Below, piece after piece: positions 7,056-14,225 of a stretch of DNA of 16,580 nucleotides. Numbering within the stretch: position 1 is the first letter of the stretch; every line of letters begins with the position of its first letter. The stretch lies in NCBI GenBank assembly GCA_945983195.1, contig CAMFSS010000013.1, positions 1 to 16,580 on the forward strand, read 5' to 3'. Both the position numbers and the translations under genes were made by a program. This stretch comes from an uncultured Prevotellaceae bacterium. Lineage in GTDB: Bacteria > Bacteroidota > Bacteroidia > Bacteroidales > Muribaculaceae. Below the pieces are notes generated by a model that had not been told where the DNA came from, did no database searches, and saw only the letters and a program-made list of their open reading frames with translations.

Positions 7056-7070
7056 ACTCTTACCCCCCCC
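7056..7070 (+). repeat. 8-C run, second copy of the inverted 15-nt repeat
   Basis: ACTCTTACCCCCCCC here is the inverted partner (14 of 15 bases) of 5266-5280. The C run also supplies the first bases of the terminator stem that follows. Confidence 0.5.
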
Positions 7071-7101
7071 TGCAATGCTTCAACTACGGCATTGCAGGGG
7101 G
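7066..7101 (+). terminator. Hairpin terminator after the kinase gene
   Basis: A perfect 12-bp stem, CCCCCTGCAATG (7066-7077) with CATTGCAGGGGG (7090-7101), encloses a 12-nt loop 41 nt after the kinase stop. The following T-tract is weak (ATTTCGTT), so termination is likely but not certain. Confidence 0.6.
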
Positions 7102-7236
7102 ATTTCGTTGCTGCATGCCCATTCGATGCTGACTGAGGGCGGTTTTGAAGCCATATTGTGAGATTAGAAAATTATAAATTTGTGTTGCTGAATATTAAAT
7201 AATGTTTCCGACTGAAAATATGCAAAAAAATGCTTT

Positions 7237-7264
7237 TTTGTGTATGATAAATATATTAACTTTG
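7237..7264 (+). promoter_or_regulatory. Promoter for the amidase gene
   Basis: TAACTTTG at 7257-7264 is a perfect TAnnTTTG, about 59 nt before the start codon. The only TTTG upstream (7237-7240) is 16 nt away, shorter than usual. It also lies in an A/T hairpin (7223-7229 with 7234-7240). Confidence 0.5.
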
Positions 7265-7322
7265 TCGAGAAGTGGGACTATGTAGCAATACAAACCCCAA
7301 GAAACTATAAGGAAATTACGAG

Positions 7323-7634
7323 ATGAAAAGAATAGCAAAGTCAACTTTGGCGGCAGCCGTTGTGACTGTGAATGCACTGTTCTCGACCAATTCGGTGGCA
7401 GGACCGTTATCGGAGCTGACGCGGGTCAACGTGCAGAAACTTGTGGAGGCTACAGTGCCTTCTACCATGTCAATTGGTAAAATTGAGGTCAAGAGCGTTG
7501 TCGCCGATGATGCAAAGCGCACTGTGACCGTAGATGTGAACGAAACTTACGCTTATGTGCCATTTACACACGATAGTATCAGCCGTCTTGTCAAGCGAGT
7601 TGCTCATGATCTGCCCCAGCAATACGCCGACTAG
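7323..7634 (+). CDS. Amidase fragment 1: signal peptide and N-terminal domain
   Basis: 103 codons ending at the first in-frame TAG. It begins MKRIAKSTLAAAVVTVNAL, a clear signal peptide, and then carries a small domain with no catalytic residues. If made alone it would be a short exported protein with no obvious activity. The ATG is about 59 nt after the -7 box. Confidence 0.5.
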   Translation: MKRIAKSTLAAAVVTVNALFSTNSVAGPLSELTRVNVQKLVEATVPSTMSIGKIEVKSVVADDAKRTVTVDVNETYAYVPFTHDSISRLVKRVAHDLPQQYAD

Positions 7635-7643
7635 GCAGAGGCA

Positions 7644-9860
7644 GTGACTAGCGACGGCCCCGAGGGGGCTTCGGAGATGCCGCTTTTCGGAACAGATATA
7701 CAGCGCAAGCACGACAAGCGATTCATAACACGTGTAGAGCCGCAGTTTACCTATAAAAGTGGACTTGAAGGCAATGTGATAGCATTATGGCAGAGCCATG
7801 GCTGGTATTTCGAGCCAAAACTCAACCGCTGGGAGTGGCAGCGTGCACGCATTTTCCAGACAGTGGAAGACCTCTACACGCAGAGCTTCGTGATGCCGTA
7901 TCTCATGCCGATGCTTGAGAATGCAGGAGCCATAGTGATGAGTCCGCGTGAGCGCGACACAAGCATTTGTGAGGTGATAGTCGATGCCGACGGAGGAAAC
8001 GCCCAGGCAGGGTATGCCGAGACCAAAGGAGCCGAGAAGTGGCAGACAGGCGACGGAGCAGGTTTTGCATATAGCCGCAAGCAATATGAGGGATTCGAGA
8101 ATCCATTCACCGAGGGTACTTACCGCATGGTGAAAGCCACAAAGAACAAGAAGAAACTAAGCACTGCATCATGGAGCGCCACGATGCCCGAAGCAGGCAG
8201 CTATGCCATATACATCAGCTACAAATCGCTTGAGAACAGTGCTACCGATGTGGTCTACCGCATTAATGCCGCCGATGGTGAGCACACCTTCGTGGTGAAT
8301 CAGCAGATGGGCGGCGGCACTTGGATTTACCTCGGACACTTTCCGCTCGCCAAAGGAGTTAACGATAAAGTAGTGGAAGTGCTCAACTATTCAGAGAAAG
8401 CAAAGGATGCCGTTGTCACTGCCGATGCTGTGAAGATTGGTGGCGGTATGGGCAACATTGCACGCCGTGTGCAGGCTCTTGCCGAGAATGTGAAGAGCTC
8501 GGAACAGAAAGAGGAGAAACCTATCGACATGCCCGACATTGATTACCGGTATCAAATCAGCAACCATCCGCGCTACACCGAGGGCGCACGCTACTTCCTG
8601 CAATGGGCAGGCGTGCCCGACAGCGTGTACTCGCCTTCGCAGGGAGTGAACGACTATACCGACGACTACCGTTGCCGTGGCACATGTGTCAATTATCTTG
8701 CCGGTGGCTCGGAGGTGTATCCGCAGTATGGCGGACTGAAAATCCCGGTTGATCTTTCATTTGCATTCCACAGTGATGCAGGCACCACTATGAACGATGA
8801 CATAATCGGAACGCTTGGCATATATTGTACCAACAAATTCGGCACTTACGCCAACGGTACACCGCGTATCACTTCGCGCACCTACACCGACATGGTGATG
8901 AGCAATATAGTGAACGATGTGCGCAGCCAGTTTGAGCCTCTGTGGACGCGCCGTGGAATGTGGGACAAATCGTACTTTGAGGCACGAGTTCCCGAAGTGC
9001 CGGCCATGCTGCTCGAATTGCTGTCGCACCAGAATTTTGCCGACATGAAATACGGACTCGACCCCAAATTCCGCTTCACGGTGAGCCGAGCCATCTATAA
9101 AGGTATGCTTGAGTTTATTGCCAAGCGCGACGGCCGCAAATATGTGGTACAACCGCTGCCGGTGAACTCGTTTGCAATCACACAGCTCGAAGGCAACCGC
9201 TTCAGCCTGAAGTGGAAAGCCACTACCGATACTCTTTGCGACAACGCCGAGGCTACCAGCTTCGTGGTGTGGGAGCGTGTGGGCAATGGCGCATTCAAGC
9301 TGAAAGATGTGGTGCGTGAGCCACACTACGATGTGACTGTTGCCGACAATGAGATACACAGCTACAAAATTGAGGCTATGAATGCCGGTGGACGCAGTTT
9401 CCCGTCGGAGGTGCTTGCTTGTGGAGTTGCCAAGGACTCGAAAGGCACTGTGATGGTGGTGAACGGCTTTACACGCGTTTCAGCCCCCGACTGGTTTGAT
9501 GCAGGTCGCATTGCCGGATTCTACGATGAAAAGGATCACGGCGTGCCTTACATCAACGACATCAGCTTCATCGGCTCACAATTTGAGTTCCGTCGCGACA
9601 TACCGTGGATGGATGACGATGCGGCAGGATTTGGCGCCAGCCGTTCCAACTATGAAACCACGGTAATTGCAGGAAACACATTCGACTATCCTGCCGTGCA
9701 CGGTGAAGCCATCATGAAAGCAGGCTACACATTCGTTTCGTCGAGTGTCGCAGCCGTGTGCAATGGCGATGTGACGCTCAAGAATTATCCCATCGCCGAC
9801 CTCATTCTCGGAAAGCAGAAGGAGACTATGGAGGGAATCGGAGATTATACAAACAGCTAA
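7644..9860 (+). CDS. Amidase fragment 2: catalytic, golvesin-like and Fn3-like domains
   Basis: 738 codons in the same frame as fragment 1, beginning 9 nt after its TAG. It could restart at GTG 7644 or ATG 7677. It holds all the predicted zinc-binding and catalytic residues but no signal peptide, so a protein made from here would stay in the cytoplasm. It ends at the second in-frame stop, TAA. Confidence 0.5.
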   Translation: MTSDGPEGASEMPLFGTDIQRKHDKRFITRVEPQFTYKSGLEGNVIALWQSHGWYFEPKLNRWEWQRARIFQTVEDLYTQSFVMPYLMPMLENAGAIVMSPRERDTSICEVIVDADGGNAQAGYAETKGAEKWQTGDGAGFAYSRKQYEGFENPFTEGTYRMVKATKNKKKLSTASWSATMPEAGSYAIYISYKSLENSATDVVYRINAADGEHTFVVNQQMGGGTWIYLGHFPLAKGVNDKVVEVLNYSEKAKDAVVTADAVKIGGGMGNIARRVQALAENVKSSEQKEEKPIDMPDIDYRYQISNHPRYTEGARYFLQWAGVPDSVYSPSQGVNDYTDDYRCRGTCVNYLAGGSEVYPQYGGLKIPVDLSFAFHSDAGTTMNDDIIGTLGIYCTNKFGTYANGTPRITSRTYTDMVMSNIVNDVRSQFEPLWTRRGMWDKSYFEARVPEVPAMLLELLSHQNFADMKYGLDPKFRFTVSRAIYKGMLEFIAKRDGRKYVVQPLPVNSFAITQLEGNRFSLKWKATTDTLCDNAEATSFVVWERVGNGAFKLKDVVREPHYDVTVADNEIHSYKIEAMNAGGRSFPSEVLACGVAKDSKGTVMVVNGFTRVSAPDWFDAGRIAGFYDEKDHGVPYINDISFIGSQFEFRRDIPWMDDDAAGFGASRSNYETTVIAGNTFDYPAVHGEAIMKAGYTFVSSSVAAVCNGDVTLKNYPIADLILGKQKETMEGIGDYTNS

Positions 9861-9926
9861 AAGCCATTCACAATTGAGATTCAGACTAAAATTTCAGAAT
9901 ATTACAATGACGAAGGCACCATATTT

Positions 9927-10355
9927 GTGACCGGAGCTTTCGTTGCAACCGACATCTGGGACAACAAGAACCTGAAGGACGAGCAAGGCAAGAAGTTTGC
10001 CAAGAATGTGCTTGGCTACCAGTGGAGGGTAGGTCAGGCATCTTCAACCGGTGAGGTCTATTCAGTTCCGTCGGTCTATCGACAGCTTGATATGCGCGAT
10101 GCAAAATGGAAATTCTCGAATGAACTGAATGAGAAATGCTACTGTCTTGTGTCGCACGATGCAATTATCCCTGCCGACCCGGCTACAGGAGTCACTATCT
10201 TGCGCTATAGCGAGAATAACATTCCGGCAGGAGTTGCAAGCGTGAAGCCGGGCTACCGCACATGTGTGCTCGGATTCCCGTTTGAGCCAATAGAGAATGC
10301 TGACGGACGCAATGCACTGATGCAGAGCGTGCTCAACTTCCTTTCGGGTAAATAG
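9927..10355 (+). CDS. Amidase fragment 3: C-terminal domain remnant
   Basis: Coding-like sequence resumes directly after the TAA at 9858-9860; the first possible start in frame is GTG 9927. The segment GTIFVTGAFVATDIWDNK continues the C-terminal GATase/flavodoxin-like domain begun in fragment 2 (VMVVNGFTRVSAPDWF), so it is not an independent gene. Confidence 0.4.
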   Translation: MTGAFVATDIWDNKNLKDEQGKKFAKNVLGYQWRVGQASSTGEVYSVPSVYRQLDMRDAKWKFSNELNEKCYCLVSHDAIIPADPATGVTILRYSENNIPAGVASVKPGYRTCVLGFPFEPIENADGRNALMQSVLNFLSGK

Positions 10356-10442
10356 CGTCTGAAAGCTAAAAAACCGACATACAAACTGAGATAATTAACA
10401 TATTTATTATAAACAACTATTACAAACTACAAACAAAGAACA

Positions 10443-11906
10443 ATGAGTAAGACAGTAAACTGCTTTATCCCATTTGCCGATGCACAGCAAGTGGCAGCAA
10501 CAGTAGCTGAATTGAAGTCGTATGACTATTTGGTGAAAACTATCTATCTTCTCCAGAAGGAGGAGGGCGAAGGCTCGGTTGAGGGCTGCGAAGTGATTAA
10601 AATCGACGGCTTGACATCGAGTAAGACTATAAAGAAGATTGCTGAGCACGCCGATGCCGATTATGTGCTTTTGTATACGAAATATGACCGCCTGAAATTC
10701 GGCGTGTATGCATTAGACCGCTTTGTGAAGATTGCTGAGGACACTCAGGCAGGAATGCTCTATGCCGACCACTACAACGGCGATGAGCCTGACCGCACCA
10801 AGGCTCCAGTGATTGACTATCAGATGGGAAGCTTGCGCGATGACTTCGACTTCGGTTCAGTGCTCTTTTTCTGTGCCGAGGCATTCAAGAAGGCTGCATC
10901 AATGATGAAAGCTGACTATCAGCATGCCGGACTCTATGACTTGCGCTTGAAGCTGAGCCAGTTTGCCGACCTTGAGCATATCAATGAGTTCCTCTACAGC
11001 GACATTGAGCTTGACACACGCAAAAGCGGTGAGAAGATGTTCGACTACGTTGACCCGCGCAACCGTGGCCGCCAGATTGAAATGGAGCAGGCCGTAACCG
11101 AGCACCTCAAGGAAATCGGCGGCTATCTTGCTCCCGAGTTCAAGCATATTGAGTTCGGAGAGGACAAGTTTGCCGTTGAGGCATCAGTCATAATTCCGGT
11201 TCGCACACGCGAGCGGACCATTGCCGATGCCATTGAGAGCGCGTTGATGCAGAAGACAGACTTCCCATTCAATGTGATTATCATCGACAACTGCTCTACC
11301 GACCGCACCACTGAGATTATCCGCGAGAAATTCGGCAACAACCCCCAAGTAATCCACCTTATCACAGGTGATATAGGTGTGGGTGGCTGCTGGAATGTGG
11401 CTGCACACCATGAGAAAGTGGGCAAGTTCTGCGTACAGCTCGACAGCGACGACGTGTATGCCGACGAGAATACACTCAGCACTATGGTCAAGGCTTTCTA
11501 TGAGCAGAATTGCGCAATGGTGGTGGGTTCGTACACTCTCACCGACATCAACAAGAACATCATTCCGCCGGGTCTTGTCGACCACAAGGAGTGGACACCC
11601 GACAATGGCCGCAACAATGCCCTGCGCATCAACGGACTCGGTGCTCCGCGTGCATTCTACACACAGTTGATCCGCAGCGTGAAACTTCCTGCCGTGATCT
11701 ACGGTGAGGTCTATGCACTCGGCGTGAACATGTCGCGCACATATCAGATTGGACGTGTCTACACATCGGTTTACCTCTGCCGCCGCTGGGACGACAACAG
11801 TGATGCCGCCCTCGATGTGGAGAAGATGAACCGCAACAACACTTATAAGGACCGCATTCGCACATGGGAGCTTAAAGCCCGCATTGCAATGAACAAGAAA
11901 AAGTGA
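10443..11906 (+). CDS. Two-part family 2 glycosyltransferase
   Basis: A soluble protein of 487 aa with no signal peptide or membrane helix. The C-terminal half is a clear GT2 (GT-A fold) domain: SVIIPVRTRERTIADAI (248-264), IIIDNCSTDRTTEII (279-293) and the DXD-type metal site QLDSDDVY (332-339). The N-terminal half (about 1-200) resembles a second GT-A-like domain, with ADYVLLYTKYDRLKFG (72-87) and MLYADHYN (105-112), but no DXD motif in the usual place. The sugar donor and acceptor are unknown. It lies 87 nt after the broken amidase and 15 nt before the DUF4922 gene, and probably leads a five-gene operon ending in namZ. I saw no convincing promoter in the 87-nt gap, so it may also be read from the amidase promoter. 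Confidence 0.85.
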   Translation: MSKTVNCFIPFADAQQVAATVAELKSYDYLVKTIYLLQKEEGEGSVEGCEVIKIDGLTSSKTIKKIAEHADADYVLLYTKYDRLKFGVYALDRFVKIAEDTQAGMLYADHYNGDEPDRTKAPVIDYQMGSLRDDFDFGSVLFFCAEAFKKAASMMKADYQHAGLYDLRLKLSQFADLEHINEFLYSDIELDTRKSGEKMFDYVDPRNRGRQIEMEQAVTEHLKEIGGYLAPEFKHIEFGEDKFAVEASVIIPVRTRERTIADAIESALMQKTDFPFNVIIIDNCSTDRTTEIIREKFGNNPQVIHLITGDIGVGGCWNVAAHHEKVGKFCVQLDSDDVYADENTLSTMVKAFYEQNCAMVVGSYTLTDINKNIIPPGLVDHKEWTPDNGRNNALRINGLGAPRAFYTQLIRSVKLPAVIYGEVYALGVNMSRTYQIGRVYTSVYLCRRWDDNSDAALDVEKMNRNNTYKDRIRTWELKARIAMNKKK

Positions 11907-11921
11907 CAAGAGCTGAAGGGA

Positions 11922-12881
11922 ATGGAAGAGCTGACAATTGACGCGATTGAGGCACTTTTCAGGCAACAGATGACTGAATGGGGCACTTCACGCGACAACT
12001 ATGCCAAGCTAAGCCAAGTGAAAGTGCGTGAATTCACCGTGCACGGGTCGCGTGTGGTGGTGCAGTGCAATCCCGAGCGGTTGCGCTCATCGGCAGCGCG
12101 AGTCGACAAGGCGGCAATAGCACATCGTGAGTGCTTTCTGTGCACAGCCAACCGTCCGGTGGAGCAGCGTGGAATAGAGTGGGGCGATTACACAGTCATA
12201 GTGAACCCGTATCCCATCTTTCCCAAGCATTTCACAATTCCCACACGCAAGCATACAGCCCAACGCATCGTGTCGCGCATAGGCGACATGAGGCGGTTGG
12301 CTTTGCTGTTGGAAGGTTGCACGATTTTCTACAATGGTCCGTGCTGTGGAGCTTCGGCTCCCGACCACTGCCATTTCCAAGCCGGAGTGAAGGGCTTTAT
12401 GCCCATTGAGGCTGAAATTGCCTCTGCTGCCATGAGTGAGGTGGCGAGAGAGGGTAGTGACGCACGATTGAGCACCGCCCAGGTGCACGGCTGCAACGTA
12501 ATGGTCGTTGATGCCGCAACGGTCGACGGCGGCTGCAAGCTGTTTGACCGCCTCTATCGGGCATTGCCACAGTGCAACGACCGCGAAGAGCCGATGATGA
12601 ATGTGCTCTGCTGGAGCACCGGTGAGCATAGGGCTACGGTTGTTGTCATTCCGCGCCGCAAGCACCGCCCCGACTGCTACTATTCCGAGGGTGAAGGCAA
12701 ACTGCTGATTTCACCGGCATCGGTCGATTTGGGTGGAGTGGTGATTGCATCGCGAAAAGAAGATTTTGAGCGGATTACCGCCGAAGATATAGCGGCAATA
12801 TTCAGTGAGGTGTGTATCACCGATGCCGAAATTGCCGGAATTATTGATAACATTAAGGATAAAAACTACAAATTGAGATAA
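11922..12881 (+). CDS. DUF4922 HIT-like nucleotidyltransferase/phosphorylase
   Basis: A cytosolic protein of 319 aa. The decisive motif is DHCHFQAG (148-155), a His-x-His-x-Gln site of the HIT/GalT superfamily in which the second His normally forms a nucleotidyl intermediate. Other marks are CFLC (71-74, possibly metal-binding), VNPYPIFPKHFTIPT (94-108), a basic PRRKHRP (244-250) and LLISPASVDLGGVV (261-274). The overall plan resembles ApaA-type diadenosine-polyphosphate phosphorylases and GDP-hexose phosphorylases, so a nucleotide-sugar or dinucleotide phosphorolysis is plausible. The actual substrate is unknown. It is 15 nt after the glycosyltransferase and 2 nt before the SpoIID gene, so the three are almost certainly co-transcribed. 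Confidence 0.8.
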   Translation: MEELTIDAIEALFRQQMTEWGTSRDNYAKLSQVKVREFTVHGSRVVVQCNPERLRSSAARVDKAAIAHRECFLCTANRPVEQRGIEWGDYTVIVNPYPIFPKHFTIPTRKHTAQRIVSRIGDMRRLALLLEGCTIFYNGPCCGASAPDHCHFQAGVKGFMPIEAEIASAAMSEVAREGSDARLSTAQVHGCNVMVVDAATVDGGCKLFDRLYRALPQCNDREEPMMNVLCWSTGEHRATVVVIPRRKHRPDCYYSEGEGKLLISPASVDLGGVVIASRKEDFERITAEDIAAIFSEVCITDAEIAGIIDNIKDKNYKLR

Positions 12882-12883
12882 AT

Positions 12884-14209
12884 ATGAGTGGAGTACCACG
12901 CGTGAAAGTTGGCATAATGAATGAGCCGCATGTGGATTTTGTGCTCTTTGGCGATTACCGCGTCGACGGCGGTGATGCCGTGACCGGGGCACAGCGTGCC
13001 GAGGCCACGGCCGACGGAAAAGTGAAGTGGGGCGACCGTGTTGCCGACACTGTAACTTTTGAGCCGGTTGATGCCGCAAACGGCTTTTTCGAGCTTAAAG
13101 ACGTGACCATTGGAGTGAATTTCCACTGGGAGCGCAAGGAGAACCAGCGCTTCAGCGGTGCGTTGCACCTGATTGTGGAACATGGACGGCTCACTGCGGT
13201 GAATGTGTTGCCGGTGGAGGACTATCTGCTGAGTGTGATTTCGAGCGAAATGAGTGCAACGGCATCGCTTGAGCTGCTCAAGGCGCATGCCGTGATTTCA
13301 CGCAGTTGGCTCTTGGCGCAAATCGACAAGAACAAGCGCATCATCGAAAAGAATGAGGACTACAAGGCGTGTGAGGAGAGTGGCGATGATGAAATGATTA
13401 AGTGGTACGACCGTGAGGACCATGTGAACTTCGACGTGTGTGCCGACGACCATTGCCAGCGATACCAGGGAATCACGCGCCAGAGCACAGAGCGCGTGCG
13501 CGATGCAATAAAAGCCACTTGGGGCGAAGTGCTCACCTACGGTGGCGAGCTGTGCGACGCTCGTTTCTCGAAGTGCTGCGGAGGTGTGTATGAGGAATTT
13601 GAGAACTGCTGGGAGCCAAATCACTACGACTACCTTGAGGCACGACGCGACGGCGAGGAGGAGATGAACTTCCCCGACCTCACAAAGGAGGCCGCTGCCG
13701 AGGAGTGGATTCTCACATCGCCGAAGGCATTCTGCAACACCACCGACAAGCAGATACTCTCACAAGTGCTCAATAATTACGACCAGGAAACTACCGACTT
13801 CTATCGCTGGACGGTGGAATACACGCAGGAGGAGCTTGCGGCTCTCATCTTGAAGCGTTCGGGCGTGGACTATGGGCAGATTCTCGACCTTCAGCCCGTG
13901 GCACGCGGCACGTCGGGACGACTCTACAAACTCAAGATTGTAGGAACGAAAAAGGCACTCACCATAGGTAAGGAGCTTGAGATTCGACGCACACTGTCGC
14001 CGTCGCATCTGTATAGCTCGGCATTCATTGTGGAACGCCACGACGTGACCGACGGCGTGCCGGGCAAGTTCGTGCTTCGCGGAGCAGGCTGGGGGCACGG
14101 AGTGGGCTTGTGCCAGATTGGTGCCGCAGTGATGGGCGAGAAAGGCTACAACTACAAAGAGATATTACTTCATTACTTCATCAATGCTAACATAACAACA
14201 CTTTACTAA
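12884..14209 (+). CDS. SpoIID/LytB-domain protein, lytic-transglycosylase-like
   Basis: 441 aa. SpoIID relatives cleave peptidoglycan glycan chains lacking stem peptides. Seen here: LPVEDYLLSVISSEMSAT (109-126), with Glu122 at the place of the catalytic Glu; LLKAHAVISRSWLL (131-144); a possible zinc site His180-Cys186-His190-Cys191; a Cys-rich stretch CDARFSKCCGG (224-234); and the C-terminal signature GAGWGHGVGLCQIGA (400-414). Unlike typical family members it shows no signal peptide or N-terminal membrane helix, since residues 1-50 are polar. It may therefore act in the cytosol on fragments imported by AmpG (inference). The start 2 nt after the DUF4922 stop indicates tight coupling, and no upstream in-frame start would add a leader peptide. 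Confidence 0.88.
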   Translation: MSGVPRVKVGIMNEPHVDFVLFGDYRVDGGDAVTGAQRAEATADGKVKWGDRVADTVTFEPVDAANGFFELKDVTIGVNFHWERKENQRFSGALHLIVEHGRLTAVNVLPVEDYLLSVISSEMSATASLELLKAHAVISRSWLLAQIDKNKRIIEKNEDYKACEESGDDEMIKWYDREDHVNFDVCADDHCQRYQGITRQSTERVRDAIKATWGEVLTYGGELCDARFSKCCGGVYEEFENCWEPNHYDYLEARRDGEEEMNFPDLTKEAAAEEWILTSPKAFCNTTDKQILSQVLNNYDQETTDFYRWTVEYTQEELAALILKRSGVDYGQILDLQPVARGTSGRLYKLKIVGTKKALTIGKELEIRRTLSPSHLYSSAFIVERHDVTDGVPGKFVLRGAGWGHGVGLCQIGAAVMGEKGYNYKEILLHYFINANITTLY

Positions 14210-14225
14210 TAAAACAACTACTGAT

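Larger units (their letters stand above)
7323..10355 (+). pseudogene. Exported N-acetylmuramoyl-L-alanine amidase / 'xanthan lyase'-like protein, broken by two in-frame stops
   Basis: One continuous frame of 1,010 codons, without any frameshift, carries TAG at codon 104 (7632-7634) and TAA at codon 846 (9858-9860) before its final TAG. In whole-frame numbering: a signal peptide (about 1-27); an amidase segment with LWQSHGWYF (His159) and RWEWQRARIFQTVEDLYTQ (Glu171); an inserted beta-rich golvesin/xanthan-lyase-like segment (about 245-372); the second amidase segment with LSFAFHSDAGTT (His483) and VPEVPAMLLELLSHQNF (Glu565); a fibronectin-III-like domain (about 608-705); and a C-terminal region split by the second stop. 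Intact relatives would cleave the MurNAc-L-Ala bond of peptidoglycan outside the inner membrane. Gene fragments with no function, stop readthrough, a sequencing or assembly error, and separately translated pieces are all possible. TAA and TAG act as true stops in neighbouring genes, so code reassignment is unlikely. Confidence 0.75.

Noticed and set aside
7223..7240. CAAAAAA-ATGC-TTTTTTG inverted repeat as a second terminator
   Set aside because: The stem is all A/T apart from one pair, it overlaps the amidase promoter region, and a strong terminator already lies at 7066-7101.
8757..9359. Long antisense frames within coding genes (here and at 11184-11966 and 14187-14654, minus strand)
   Set aside because: They mirror strong coding sequence on the plus strand and have no domain or promoter of their own.
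7323..10355. Reassigned stop codons (TAA and TAG read as an amino acid)
   Set aside because: rmlA ends with TAG, and the kinase, DUF4922, SpoIID and AmpG genes end with TAA at family-typical lengths, so both codons terminate normally here.
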